DNA of 64,000 nucleotides from Pseudarthrobacter sulfonivorans (GTDB lineage: Bacteria > Actinomycetota > Actinomycetes > Actinomycetales > Micrococcaceae), in the NCBI RefSeq assembly GCF_001484605.1, contig NZ_CP013747.1, positions 3,596,001-3,660,000 of the forward strand. Reading direction: 5' to 3'. Position numbers and translations under genes: made by a program. Below, piece after piece: positions 16,202 through 25,379 of the stretch. The stretch's first letter is position 1. Each line of letters opens with the position of its first letter. The notes under the pieces are model-generated. The model was not told where the DNA came from, did no database searches, and was given only the letters and a program-made list of their open reading frames with translations.

Positions 16202-18355
16202 TCAGGGAAGCAAGGCGGCCGCCTCAGCAAGAGACCGACGCAACCACAGGGCGTAGTTGGTGGAGATGTGCTGAGCATCCTTATGGGTTGCATATCCCGC
16301 GACAACCGCGGGACAGACATCCTCCGCGCACAACCACGGAACAACGTCCACGTATTCCGCGCCACCGGCCTCGGCGACGCGCTTCTCCATCTCATTGTGT
16401 TCGGTGTCCACCGCGTAACTCCGCTGAGTGTGGCAGCGACGGACGTCGTCGGAATTCGATGTGACGCAGTCCTCGGGATCCTTTTCCGAGTACGCGATGT
16501 CCCCGATCACGACCACACGATCACTTATCGCGCTCAATGACTTTATGGTCGAGGCGAGACCCTCCTCCCAGGCGGCCCCCGTGTTTTCTTTGTCAGGGCG
16601 CCCATCCTTCTCAAGCCAAGTACCCTGGCGCTGACCCGAGATGAGGACGACGCTCGGGTGAAGTGCCTCGATCTTCGCCAGCGAGTCAGCACGGAATGCC
16701 TTGCACTCGGGATAATCACCCTTGCGCTTCGCGTTGTAGACCGAAAAGTCTGCTGGCGGACACGAGAACATCGAAAAGACTTCGAAGCGCCGCCCAAGTT
16801 CAGTGGCTGTCACGCCGAGCGGACTTTCCCACATCTGAGCGTGCGAGTCGCCATAAACCACCACTGTCTCGCCGCCGCTGGCGTCACCATAACTGCATGT
16901 GACTTTACCTGTTGGGGCATCTAGGCCCCTTATACAGGCATGTTGGTTGAAGAGGAATCTCCCAACAGGCGGCTCCGGCGGCCACCCTGCGACGTTTACG
17001 CTGTCAGCCACGGCCTTTGCCACTTCGTCAGCCGTCGGTAGGTCACTGCCAGGGGCAACTGCAAAATCGCCTACTTTGTCTGTGGGGGAAGGCTTGGGCA
17101 GGATCGACACCAGATTGCTCGTGAGGCCAAGTGATAGCGCCACCAGTGCGGCGCCGAAAGCCACGCTGACTGACGGCCGGCGGGCCTTGAGCCAGTTGGA
17201 GTTCCGTACGGGCAATTCCACATACTTGAAGGTAACGACAGACAAGGCCAGCGCCACACCGACAAAGGCAAGCTTGGTGGTCATCGCCAGTTCGGTCCCG
17301 AGCGATGCCGCGGGGAGGATCAGCACGGGCCAGTGCCACAGGTACAGGGAATAAGAGAGCTTGCCAAGCCATTGCAGAGGTCGACACTGCAGGAGCACTT
17401 CGGCTCCTCGCTTCGGTGTGATTGTCCCGCCGATTATCACAAGAATCGTTCCGCCAACCGGAAGAATAGCAGCGGACCCTGGGTACCTGGTGTACTCGTC
17501 CAGCGTGAGCGCTGCTGCCGCAATCGCAGTGAGTCCGGACACACTCGTAACGGCGGCAAGAAAAACCGGCAGCCGCATGATCGTCGGTGTGAGCACGGCA
17601 AGAATTGCGCCAGCCGCAAGTTCCCAGGTCCTCGTCAAGGGAGAGAAGTAGGCCGCACTCGCGTTCTCCGTCGTCGCGTACACCGACCACATAAGGGAGA
17701 CTGCAATCGTGACAGCGAGGAGAACCGTCAGTCGCGTGCGTAGCGGAACTCTCCATCCGATCGCAGCGACCGCCATCATTAAGGCTGGCCATAACAGGTA
17801 GAACTGCTCTTCGATGGCCAGTGACCAATAGTGCTGTAACGGGGATGGAGAAAGGTCGCTGGCCCAGTAGTCCGTCCCTTGTGAGGTTTCGCGAAAATTG
17901 CTGGCGAAAAGCGCGGCCCATTGCCCGTCTTCGGCGGTTCGAGCAGCACTCGTACCGCCGATCAAAGCGAAGGATGAGACTACTGTGACGGCGAGGACAA
18001 GAGTCGCGGCAGGCAGGATTCGCCGAGCCCGTCGTGCATAGAACCACAAGAGGGAGATCCGCCTACCCCGTTCAGCTTCTTTGAGCAGGAGGCCGGTGAT
18101 GAGGAAGCCGGAGACCACGAAGAAGACGTCGACACCGACGTAGCCTCCTTGCAGCGCCGGCACGCCTACATGGTCCAGCACGACCAGTAGAACTGCGATC
18201 GCGCGAAGACCCTCTATGTCCGGACGGAACGTGCGTGGAACGGATGAAGAGCGATCGGCTCCCTTCGTGGCACGCTTACTCGGTAGCAGACGGCGTCGGG
18301 GTTTACGCGCGTCAAGGTGGTTTCCATTGAGCAATCCACTGGCCAGATGTATCAT
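16202..18355 (-). CDS. Membrane acyltransferase with C-terminal SGNH domain
   Basis: A 717-residue OafA/OatA-like enzyme. After a basic N-terminal tail, an acyltransferase-3 domain of about ten membrane segments follows (FRPDIEGLRAIAVLLVVLDH with the conserved His; VDVFFVVSGFLITGLL; HYWSLAIEEQFYLLWP). The extracytoplasmic C-terminal SGNH esterase-type domain begins near residue 470, with VVYGDSHAQMW carrying the nucleophilic serine and DAQHIS near the end carrying Asp and His. Such proteins O-acetylate cell-wall polymers or surface polysaccharides. Codon use is less GC-biased than in neighbours, consistent with acquisition along with the integrase remnant. Divergent glycan genes are absent, so the target is unknown. 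Confidence 0.9.
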   Translation of the reverse strand: MIHLASGLLNGNHLDARKPRRRLLPSKRATKGADRSSSVPRTFRPDIEGLRAIAVLLVVLDHVGVPALQGGYVGVDVFFVVSGFLITGLLLKEAERGRRISLLWFYARRARRILPAATLVLAVTVVSSFALIGGTSAARTAEDGQWAALFASNFRETSQGTDYWASDLSPSPLQHYWSLAIEEQFYLLWPALMMAVAAIGWRVPLRTRLTVLLAVTIAVSLMWSVYATTENASAAYFSPLTRTWELAAGAILAVLTPTIMRLPVFLAAVTSVSGLTAIAAAALTLDEYTRYPGSAAILPVGGTILVIIGGTITPKRGAEVLLQCRPLQWLGKLSYSLYLWHWPVLILPAASLGTELAMTTKLAFVGVALALSVVTFKYVELPVRNSNWLKARRPSVSVAFGAALVALSLGLTSNLVSILPKPSPTDKVGDFAVAPGSDLPTADEVAKAVADSVNVAGWPPEPPVGRFLFNQHACIRGLDAPTGKVTCSYGDASGGETVVVYGDSHAQMWESPLGVTATELGRRFEVFSMFSCPPADFSVYNAKRKGDYPECKAFRADSLAKIEALHPSVVLISGQRQGTWLEKDGRPDKENTGAAWEEGLASTIKSLSAISDRVVVIGDIAYSEKDPEDCVTSNSDDVRRCHTQRSYAVDTEHNEMEKRVAEAGGAEYVDVVPWLCAEDVCPAVVAGYATHKDAQHISTNYALWLRRSLAEAAALLP

Positions 18356-18517
18356 GTCGCCCCTTTGGCCCGACGTCTCTTACCGGCTCGTGCGGCCGAC
18401 AGTAGCGCTCTTTGCGGCCAGAATCAATGCATTTCCCCGAAGATAGGCGTGCGGTCGTGAAGTGGGCAAATTCTTGACCTCGCCCGGCAATTTTCTCAGA
18501 AATCGGGCGCCTCCAGC

Positions 18518-18946
18518 TTGATGCTGACCCGACTTGCTCTTATCTCAGCCCTCGCAGCCGTCGGAGTAACCGGGTCGTCGGCGCCACCCGGAGACGCGGT
18601 TGCCAAGGGTCAGGAAGCGCAAACGCAGATCTGCGGCGGCAGCATTCAGGGGAACAGCGTTCTTACCGCGGCTCTCGCGGGCGCTGTGCAAGGGAGCAAC
18701 CTCAGCCCATTGGCTCCTAAGTGCAGCTGCGGCAACAAATGTCCCTTAGGGAATCCGCCAGCAAGCTGCGGACCTGGAGAGAAACGCTGCAAGGAAACCG
18801 CGTCCTGCAACTTCAATATCTCGTGCGACGGAATCGTCGTTGCGTGCTCAGCGAAGGTGCGAGTCGAGTACCTGAGCGAACGGCGGAAACCGCTGAGTCT
18901 GATACCTCGACCGGCCCGTCGTGGCTCCGCTACGACATTGGCATAG
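18518..18946 (+). CDS. Possible small secreted cysteine-rich protein
   Basis: A 142-residue frame with a signal-peptide-like N terminus (LTRLALISALAAVGVTG) and ten-odd cysteines clustered in the middle (PKCSCGNKCPLG, KRCKETASCNFNISCDG). The last ~30 residues look out of frame, and a second plus frame takes over with better coding look after about 18880, so the gene may be frameshifted. No family is recognised and no clear ribosome site is present. Confidence 0.35.
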   Translation: MMLTRLALISALAAVGVTGSSAPPGDAVAKGQEAQTQICGGSIQGNSVLTAALAGAVQGSNLSPLAPKCSCGNKCPLGNPPASCGPGEKRCKETASCNFNISCDGIVVACSAKVRVEYLSERRKPLSLIPRPARRGSATTLA

Positions 18947-19224
18947 AGCCGACCCTGTCGCCAGAGTCAATTGCCATCATCGATGGGGTTATCTCCTACC
19001 TGTGCAGCGTCGTGGAGCAAGGAGCACCCAGAGCGGAATGGCGGGTCGGCTACAACCGGATCAAGTCCTACATCTGGCAGAACCACCCAGTGCTCGTGCA
19101 CAACAACCACGAGGTTCCACTGGCTGACCTGGTTCCAGGCCTTGCCCGAGGACAGGCAAGCGGGCGGCTCCCCTCAGATGATGACAAGCTGGCCGCATGG
19201 CCGCCGCCGCCATCAAGCAGCTGA
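18721..19224 (+). CDS. Hypothetical ORF overlapping the cysteine-rich frame
   Basis: A 167-residue frame. From roughly residue 66 on it looks protein-like (RYDIGIEPTLSPESIAIID, RVGYNRIKSYIWQNHPVLVHNN), ending in a Pro/Ser tail. Its first half is antiphase with the cysteine-rich frame, so only one of the two can be real there. The PVLVHNN phrase recalls the edge of a pre-toxin intein-like region, but no Hint or toxin domain can be seen; this is not a firm assignment. Confidence 0.3.
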   Translation: MQLRQQMSLRESASKLRTWRETLQGNRVLQLQYLVRRNRRCVLSEGASRVPERTAETAESDTSTGPSWLRYDIGIEPTLSPESIAIIDGVISYLCSVVEQGAPRAEWRVGYNRIKSYIWQNHPVLVHNNHEVPLADLVPGLARGQASGRLPSDDDKLAAWPPPPSSS

Positions 19225-19315
19225 ACGGTAATGACGAGGAAACAGTCGTTGAGGACGAACCGCTTATCGAGGTCGAGGACCTAGGCGAAGACGCACTCCG
19301 CGGCGGGAGCTTGAG

Positions 19316-19513
19316 GTGTCTTTGCGGGAGGACATCGCCAACGAGTACTCCCGGGAGGTGGACCGGCTGGTCAAAACCCTCGCGAAGGAGGACGGGATCA
19401 CCGGCGTGGTCCGCGAAGACCGCGAAGTACTCCTCGTTGCCACACCCAGCTGGGACACCGCGCAGCTTCAAGAATGGCTCACCCGATATATCGAAACCAA
19501 TATCCATAACTAG
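19316..19513 (+). CDS. Small hypothetical protein
   Basis: A 65-residue acidic helical protein (MSLREDIANEYSREVDRLV ... WLTRYIETNIHN) from a GTG start. An overlapping frame ahead of it (from ATG 19197) encodes an acidic leader that ends exactly where this frame begins, so the two may be halves of one frameshifted gene. Function unknown. Confidence 0.4.
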   Translation: MSLREDIANEYSREVDRLVKTLAKEDGITGVVREDREVLLVATPSWDTAQLQEWLTRYIETNIHN

Positions 19514-19692
19514 CGGCACTCTTTGGCGCGGGTGCAGGGGAGTTGACCACTCGAGGGGGAGCCTTGGCGGGCCGGCGGGAGACAGGGGAGAAACCGCCGT
19601 CGACATCAGCGTTGGGCCCGGCGTAGGCTGGCACCATCGGCGCATGTGACCCCGATGCCCTGCGTCGATACATCAATCGATGAAGGAGAACC

Positions 19693-20124
19693 ATGAGCGT
19701 TGTACGTGAATTTATGACCACGGATGCACAGTGTATTAAGGAGCATCAGTCCCTCGCAGATGCCGCTCGGATGATGTTGGATCTGGATTGTGGATCGTTG
19801 CCGATCTGCGGCGATGACGGCAAGTTGAAGGGCATGATCACCGACCGCGACATTGTGCTCAGGTGCGTTGCTGCCGATCGTGATCCCCGCGAGATGTTGG
19901 CCAGCGAGCTAGCCACCGGCAAGCCCTACTGGGTGGACGCCGACGCCAGCGTTGACGCAGCCATCGAAATCATGGAGAGGCACCAGGTCCGGCGCCTCCC
20001 GGTCATCGTCGACCACAAGATGGTCGGCATCCTCAGCCAGGGTGACATCGCGCGCAACTACACCGAGGAGCGCGTGGGCGAACTGGTGGAGCACATTTCG
20101 GAACGCCACCCTATGTCTGCATAG
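19693..20124 (+). CDS. Two-CBS-domain protein
   Basis: A 143-residue protein made of a tandem CBS (Bateman) pair: FMTTDAQCIKEHQSLADAARMM to about residue 60, and YWVDADASVDAAIEIM to LSQGDIARNY. CBS pairs bind adenine nucleotides or related ligands. Size and layout match hypoxic-response protein 1-like stand-alone CBS proteins of actinobacteria. GGAGAA precedes the ATG by two bases. No operon partner. Confidence 0.92.
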   Translation: MSVVREFMTTDAQCIKEHQSLADAARMMLDLDCGSLPICGDDGKLKGMITDRDIVLRCVAADRDPREMLASELATGKPYWVDADASVDAAIEIMERHQVRRLPVIVDHKMVGILSQGDIARNYTEERVGELVEHISERHPMSA

Positions 20125-20231
20125 TCTGACTAATTCCCGCATGGCCTTGTTCGCGGCTCCTTGCCTTGAAGGTTCGGAACCGCGAACAAGCTTTGGAAAC
20201 TCTGGACCGCGAAACCCGGCCGGACCAGAGC

Positions 20232-21236
20232 CTAGTTCAGGGCGATCAGTAGCATCTGGTTGGTCCCCGGGATGCACGTCTGCAGGATGGCCCGGGGGAA
20301 TCCGCCGAATACCGCGATGACATCGTTGGTGGTTCCCGGGTTGGGGACCTGGCCCCGGGCCGTCGCCGTGTATGTCCCGTAGCCCGGAATGCTGACGGTC
20401 TCGCCCACGCCGATGCCGGAGAAGCGCGCCCACCCGCCGCAGAAGTCGTGCTCCGTGATGAACAGCGAGTAGCCGTCGTTGGGTGTGTAATGGATCGGCC
20501 CGATGCACGCGTCCACCATGGCCTGTCCGCCAGCGCCCGCGACATAGATGGTGCGGACAGCGGGCGCGGCCTGGACCGGCGCCGGGGCGGGGATGTAGGC
20601 CGGTGAAGCAGCAGCGGGTGCCGCCGCAACCGCGGCCGGCGCCGGTGCCGGGGCGGAAACCTCGACGGCGGGCCCCGTCAGTTTCAGCGTTTGGCCCGGG
20701 ACGATGATGCTGTAATAGCCCAGCCCGTTGGCGGCCAGCATCGCATTTGTGTCAACACCGTACCTGGCCGCGATCCCACCCACGGTGTCGCCGGGAACCA
20801 CTGTGTAGAGGTTGGGGTCGCCCGCGGGCGCCGGAGCAGGTTCGGGCGCTGGCGGTGGTGGGGGAGCCTCGGCAGGCGCCGCAGGCACCGCAGCTTCTGC
20901 GACTTCCGGCTGCGCAGTGCCAGCTCCCGCACTGCCAAACTCAACGGACCCAACATAGGGCGCATCCAACGGCACCGCGGCCAAAGGCCGGGCAACGCGC
21001 ACAACTGGCGACGCCGCCGTCGTGATGGCCTCCGGTGGCGCGGATATCTCTGCCGTGGGGACGGGGCCGGCCAATGCGCCGACTCCGAAGGCGGAAATCA
21101 CGGCGGCGGTGGCCATGCCGGCCCACAGCTTGTTGCTGATCGGCCCGTGCCTCGGTGCCAGGAGATCGGCCCGGGGGACATCGGTTTCGAAATTTCGGCG
21201 GGGTGGTTCGGGAGTAGGTGCGGTCAACTGGAACAT
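20232..21236 (-). CDS. LysM-domain cell-envelope protein
   Basis: A 334-residue exported protein. A cytoplasmic tail of ~38 residues precedes one membrane segment (MATAAVISAFGVGALAG), then a long Pro/Ala linker, a LysM peptidoglycan-binding domain (LYTVVPGDTVGGIAARYGV ... VPGQTLKLTG), a second Pro/Ala linker, and a C-terminal domain of about 100 residues with three cysteines (DACIGP, DFCGGW, QTCIPG). The C-terminal domain resembles a sortase-like or small beta fold in look only and I cannot name it. It probably anchors or acts at the cell wall. Confidence 0.8.
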   Translation of the reverse strand: MFQLTAPTPEPPRRNFETDVPRADLLAPRHGPISNKLWAGMATAAVISAFGVGALAGPVPTAEISAPPEAITTAASPVVRVARPLAAVPLDAPYVGSVEFGSAGAGTAQPEVAEAAVPAAPAEAPPPPPAPEPAPAPAGDPNLYTVVPGDTVGGIAARYGVDTNAMLAANGLGYYSIIVPGQTLKLTGPAVEVSAPAPAPAAVAAAPAAASPAYIPAPAPVQAAPAVRTIYVAGAGGQAMVDACIGPIHYTPNDGYSLFITEHDFCGGWARFSGIGVGETVSIPGYGTYTATARGQVPNPGTTNDVIAVFGGFPRAILQTCIPGTNQMLLIALN

Positions 21237-21609
21237 GGGTGGCCCATCGCAGGTCGGTCCGGCAACAGGGCGGCAGTGGTGCCGCGAGTTCCAATGCAGG
21301 ACGGATCGAGGAGTGATGCGCTGCGCGGTGCCGGTCTATGACGGAACCGCGCACGGAAAGCGCGCATGATGGGAGCGCCCGCATACCCAGAAGATACGGA
21401 TGCCCCGCTATGAAGCGGCATCATCCACCCCAGCTCGGAGGATGCGCCGGCAACTTTGTTTGGCCCTAGGAATTTCGAGTCTAGGAAGCTGCGCCAGGCA
21501 CTGCACGAGTAGGCGTTACCTGAATTTTTCCGCCGAATACTTGGCCCCGCGGCGGCGACTACTCGGTGTCCAGCCGCCTGCCCCGCTGGACATTTCTACC
21601 GGGACATTC
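21237..21609. other. 373-bp gap without a recognisable gene
   Basis: Holds the upstream region of the LysM gene and the downstream side of the potassium-channel gene, both on the minus strand. No credible coding frame, tRNA or strong stem-loop is seen. Confidence 0.6.
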
Positions 21610-22344
21610 CTACAACGAGGGGCGGTCCTTGAGCTCGGCCACTTCGCGCCGCAGCGCAGCGATCTCCGTCGCCAGACCGGCGAGCTCTGCCCGCAAGGGT
21701 TCCTCCACGGACTCCGCGGCAGCTTCCGTGGACTCCTCTACACGCTGGACAAGCCAGGAGGCGATGGACGCGGTGACCACACCCAGCACGGCAATGCCGC
21801 TCATCATCAGCGCCGAGGCCACCAGCCGGCCGATCGGCGTCACGGGGTACATGTCGCCGTAACCCACCGTGGTGATGGTGGTGATGGCCCACCAGAGAGC
21901 GTCGCCGAATGTCAGGATCTTGGCGTCCGGGGCCGACTGTTCAACGTCCAGTACCGCCAGCGCGCCCACAAATACCAGGAGCGCCGCCGATCCCGCCACG
22001 TACGTGACCACCCGGCCCCTGAGGGTCTCGCCGATGGTCCTGTGCAGCACTGAAAGCAGCGTGACCAGCCGGAGCAGGCGCAGCGGCCGGAAGAACGGAA
22101 GGGCCACGATCAGGAGTTCGTGCAGGTTCCAGAGGAACCAGCGGTGGCGCTCTCTGGCCAGCCACAGGTTCGCGGCGTAATCAAGGGCGAAAATACCCCA
22201 CGTCAGCCACATCACCGTCTCAAGCAATTCCGCGCCGCTGCCGTCGACGCGGCCAATCACCTGCCACGCATACGCCGCCAGGAAAACCAGTGCCGTCCCC
22301 ATCAGCGGCCACTCGGCGAGGTCCCGGTAGCGTTGTTGCGTCAT
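21610..22344 (-). CDS. Voltage-gated-type potassium channel
   Basis: A 244-residue six-segment channel. The selectivity filter is TTVGYGD at 158-164, preceded by a pore helix and followed by the last membrane segment. Segment four carries regularly spaced arginines (FFRPLRLLRLVTLL) as a voltage-sensor-like helix. The C terminus is a predicted coiled coil rich in Glu/Ala (VEESTEAAAESVEEPLRAELAGL). Start ATG 22344 gives a normal N terminus; a further in-frame upstream extension to 22740 runs antisense through the neighbour and is rejected. Confidence 0.92.
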   Translation of the reverse strand: MTQQRYRDLAEWPLMGTALVFLAAYAWQVIGRVDGSGAELLETVMWLTWGIFALDYAANLWLARERHRWFLWNLHELLIVALPFFRPLRLLRLVTLLSVLHRTIGETLRGRVVTYVAGSAALLVFVGALAVLDVEQSAPDAKILTFGDALWWAITTITTVGYGDMYPVTPIGRLVASALMMSGIAVLGVVTASIASWLVQRVEESTEAAAESVEEPLRAELAGLATEIAALRREVAELKDRPSL

Positions 22345-22414
22345 GCGCCACATCCTACGTGGCGGGCCGGACCTACGGACTTGCCAGCAAGTTACCGACG
22401 GGTAACATTGGAGA

Positions 22415-23038
22415 ATGCACCTGCTTCTGAGAACCCTCCTGATGCTGTTCACGTCCGCCCGCCGCTCCGCAATGACAATCTGGGACGCGTCTTCCCTGCC
22501 GCTGCGTGTCCTGCCCACCGACATCGACATCGCCATGCATGTCAACAACGGCATGTACTTTTCCCTCATGGACCTGGGCCGGTTCGACCTGATGGTCCGC
22601 AGCGGCGTGTGGAAGACGATGCGCCGGCGCGGCTGGAGCCCGGTGGCGGCGGGGGAGACCATCGCCTTCCGGAAGTCGCTGCAGCTGTGGCAGCAGTACA
22701 CCATCGAAACAAAGATCATCGGCCTGGATGCCAAGGCCATCTACTTTGAGCAGCGCATGGTGTCCGACGGCGAGATTTACGCGCGTGCCTACATCGCCAC
22801 CCGCCTGGTCAACAAGGGCAGGCCGGTCAGCCAGGAGGAGATCCTGCGCGAGTTCGGCCAGCCCCCGGCAGACCTTGTACTCCCCGAGTGGATCCACGAG
22901 TGGCGCGAGACCAACGCCCTGCCCGGCAGCCGTACGCCGGCGCCGCACGTTTGGGACAGCCTCACCCGGGAACCCCAGGGCCTGAACGGCGGCAACCCGG
23001 ACAGCTACGTGCCGACGTCGCGGCGGTTCACCGCATAG
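22415..23038 (+). CDS. Acyl-CoA thioesterase (hot-dog fold)
   Basis: A 207-residue 4HBT-type protein. The conserved TDIDIAMHVNNGMYFSLMDLGR block (near 41-60) carries the catalytic Asp/Asn region of 4-hydroxybenzoyl-CoA thioesterase-like enzymes; this layout with a hydrophobic N terminus resembles THEM6-like proteins. It starts 70 bp from the divergent potassium-channel gene. Its last 34 bases overlap the end of the converging ABC permease gene. Confidence 0.88.
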   Translation: MHLLLRTLLMLFTSARRSAMTIWDASSLPLRVLPTDIDIAMHVNNGMYFSLMDLGRFDLMVRSGVWKTMRRRGWSPVAAGETIAFRKSLQLWQQYTIETKIIGLDAKAIYFEQRMVSDGEIYARAYIATRLVNKGRPVSQEEILREFGQPPADLVLPEWIHEWRETNALPGSRTPAPHVWDSLTREPQGLNGGNPDSYVPTSRRFTA

Positions 23039-23808
23039 GCCGCCGCGGCCACCAGGCCTGCCGAAATTCCCCAGAGCCACCCCGCCGCTGCCCAGTCCGC
23101 ACCGTTGGCCACCGGCGAATTTCCGTAAGCCCAGTGGTAGGGGCTCAGATTGAGCAGCCACTCCACGTCCCCGCTCTGCCGGCCGACGGCGTTGAAGACA
23201 TATCCAAGAACGCCGACGGCGGCACCCGCGGCCAACCCGTACGTCTGCCTGCCGGACACGGCCCCGGCGCACAGCGCGGCCGTTCCGCTCAGTAGCGCCA
23301 GCCCTGCGAACAGCACCGCTGCGCCGAAGAGGTTCTCGGGCCGGATGGTCAGCTGGGCTGAATCATTGAGCAGCCGGACCAGCACAAAGACCAGGGCCGC
23401 GAGCAGCACCACCCGCAGGAACAGGGACAGCGCGCGTTCCAGCACCACCTGGACGCGGGTAACCCCATGGGCGAGGGTCAGCTCCAGCTGGCCGGATTCC
23501 TCATCCCCGCCCACCGCGGCCGCACCCCATCCAACGGAAGCGATGGTCATCAGCAGGAAGCCGATCAGCCCGAAAAGCGTGGCCTGGGTGTACCCGGGAC
23601 CGGTGGCGATCTGGTCGTAGTTCAGCGCCTTGGTCATCTCGGCCGGGAGGGCATCGATCATGTCCTGCATCTGCGCGCTCCCGCCGATGGACGGGTACAG
23701 CGGCAGATAGAGGAGAGTGGCGGCGGCCAGGCCGGCGGCCCACGCCACCGTGGAGCGCCAGGAATCAAAGAATGCCCGGCGGAACAGCGGCAGGGTGGTG
23801 ATGCTCAT
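23005..23808 (-). CDS. ABC-2 type transporter permease
   Basis: A 267-residue membrane protein with about six hydrophobic segments and the ABC-2 permease look (first segment after residue 20, a large outside loop, EESGQLELTLAHGVTR before the third). It is joined by an ATGA overlap to the ATPase upstream, forming an exporter of the drug/antibiotic-resistance type. The cargo is unknown. Its 3' end overlaps the converging thioesterase gene by 34 bp. Confidence 0.88.
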   Translation of the reverse strand: MSITTLPLFRRAFFDSWRSTVAWAAGLAAATLLYLPLYPSIGGSAQMQDMIDALPAEMTKALNYDQIATGPGYTQATLFGLIGFLLMTIASVGWGAAAVGGDEESGQLELTLAHGVTRVQVVLERALSLFLRVVLLAALVFVLVRLLNDSAQLTIRPENLFGAAVLFAGLALLSGTAALCAGAVSGRQTYGLAAGAAVGVLGYVFNAVGRQSGDVEWLLNLSPYHWAYGNSPVANGADWAAAGWLWGISAGLVAAAAYAVNRRDVGT

Positions 23809-24758
23809 CGCGCGGCCTCCGCCGTGCCGGGCACTGCTTGGTCTGTTTCTGCGGGACTTGAGTACATCTTGAGTACCGACTCTTCAAGGTCCGGTTCCTC
23901 CAGGACCAGGTCGGTCAGATCGAGGGTGCCCAGGGCCCTGACCAGCGGCTGGATGGCCCCCTCCACGGTGGCCGAAAGGGTGATGCTGCCGCCGGACTCC
24001 AGCACCGCAACGTGCCCGACGCCGGGTACCCCACCCAGCATTGCGCCGGCGTCGTGCGCTGTTATTCCGTTCGCGGTGAACCGGACCCGGCGCACCGCAC
24101 CTTCCCGGAGCCCGTTCACGGACTCGACGGCGATGATCCGGCCGTCCCGGAGGATCGCCACCGTGTCCGCCGTCTGCTGGACCTCGCTAAGGACGTGGGA
24201 GCTGAGGAAGATGGTCTGGCCGTTGTGCTGCGCCTCGCGGACCATCGCATGGAATTCCTGCTGGACCAGCGGATCCAGGCCGCTGGTGGGCTCATCGAGG
24301 ACAAGGAGCTCGGGATCGTGCATAAACGCCTGGACCAGGCCTAGCTTCTGCTTGTTGCCCTTGGACAGTTTGCGCGTGTGGCGGTCCAGGTCCAGCCCCA
24401 GCCGTTCGGCAAGGCCATCGATCCTGCCCGGGGCCACCGGACCACTGATGGCTTGGTAGTGGGCCAGGAGTGTCCGGCCCGTGACGCGGCCCTCGAGGAA
24501 CAGCTCGCCGGGAAGGTAACCTATCCGCCGGCGGAGCTCCGGGCCGCCAGCACGGGGGTCCTTGCCCAGGACGCGGACCTCCCCGGACGTGGGGCGGATG
24601 ATGTCCAGCAGGCAGCGCATGGTGGTAGTCTTGCCCGCGCCGTTGGGGCCGATCACGCCGAACGCGGAGCCTGCTTCGACGCTGAAATCCACCCCGTGGA
24701 GCACCACGCGCCGGCCGAACTGTTTGGTGAGGGACCGGGTGGAAATAGCCTGGGCCAT
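23805..24758 (-). CDS. ABC transporter ATPase
   Basis: A 317-residue ATP-binding subunit. Walker A is GPNGAGKTT (near 38-46), the signature is LSKGNKQKLG, Walker B LLVLDEPTSGLDP, and the H-loop SSHVLSE. A ~80-residue C-terminal extension is typical for ABC-2 exporter ATPases (CcmA-like). GGAGGG lies four bases before the ATG. It works with the permease encoded directly downstream. Confidence 0.93.
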   Translation of the reverse strand: MAQAISTRSLTKQFGRRVVLHGVDFSVEAGSAFGVIGPNGAGKTTTMRCLLDIIRPTSGEVRVLGKDPRAGGPELRRRIGYLPGELFLEGRVTGRTLLAHYQAISGPVAPGRIDGLAERLGLDLDRHTRKLSKGNKQKLGLVQAFMHDPELLVLDEPTSGLDPLVQQEFHAMVREAQHNGQTIFLSSHVLSEVQQTADTVAILRDGRIIAVESVNGLREGAVRRVRFTANGITAHDAGAMLGGVPGVGHVAVLESGGSITLSATVEGAIQPLVRALGTLDLTDLVLEEPDLEESVLKMYSSPAETDQAVPGTAEAAR

Positions 24759-24919
24759 GAACCCTCCTGTGTGCGGCAGTCAGCGGCTGATGACCCCAAG
24801 GGTAGGCCTCGCCGTGCCCGGTGTACACGGTCCCGCCACGGATATTCCCGATGACGCGGGGAGCGAACAGGGCGCACCCGGCTGGGACATCCGCCTGCGC
24901 CTCGCGTACCGTTGAAGGC

Positions 24920-25366
24920 ATGGCTACCGTAGACATCACAGGTGAACAGTTCGCATCGACCATCGAAGGCAACGACATTGTCCTGGTGGACTTCTGGGCT
25001 GAATGGTGCGGTCCCTGCAAGCAGTTCGGGCCCACGTACAGCGCCGTGTCGGAGAAGCACTCCGACGTCCTGTTCACGAAGGTGGACACCGAAGCCCAGC
25101 AGCAGCTCGCCGCCGAGGCCGGCATCACGTCCATCCCCACCCTGATGGCCTTCCGCGAAAAAGTTCTGGTCTTCTCCCAGCCCGGCGCCCTGAACGCCCA
25201 GCAGCTGGAGCAGGTTGTTGACGCGGTCAAGGCCCTGGACATGGACGAGGTTCACGCCCATGTGGCGCGCTCGCAGGCAGAAGCGGCAGCGGCCGCGGAA
25301 AGCAACCCGGCCACCGCCGGAAAGACGTCGGGCCCCCAGGACGGCTCGCAGATCCCCGACCTGTAA
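24920..25366 (+). CDS. trxA: Thioredoxin
   Basis: A 148-residue thioredoxin with the active site FWAEWCGPCK and the cis-proline loop SIPT. The normal ~105-residue fold is followed by an Ala/Glu-rich tail of about 40 residues, which is longer than E. coli thioredoxin. ATG 24920 begins the normal fold; an in-frame start at 24821 would lie in the divergent promoter region. Confidence 0.93.
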   Translation: MATVDITGEQFASTIEGNDIVLVDFWAEWCGPCKQFGPTYSAVSEKHSDVLFTKVDTEAQQQLAAEAGITSIPTLMAFREKVLVFSQPGALNAQQLEQVVDAVKALDMDEVHAHVARSQAEAAAAAESNPATAGKTSGPQDGSQIPDL

Positions 25367-25379
25367 TCCTTTTCTTAAA

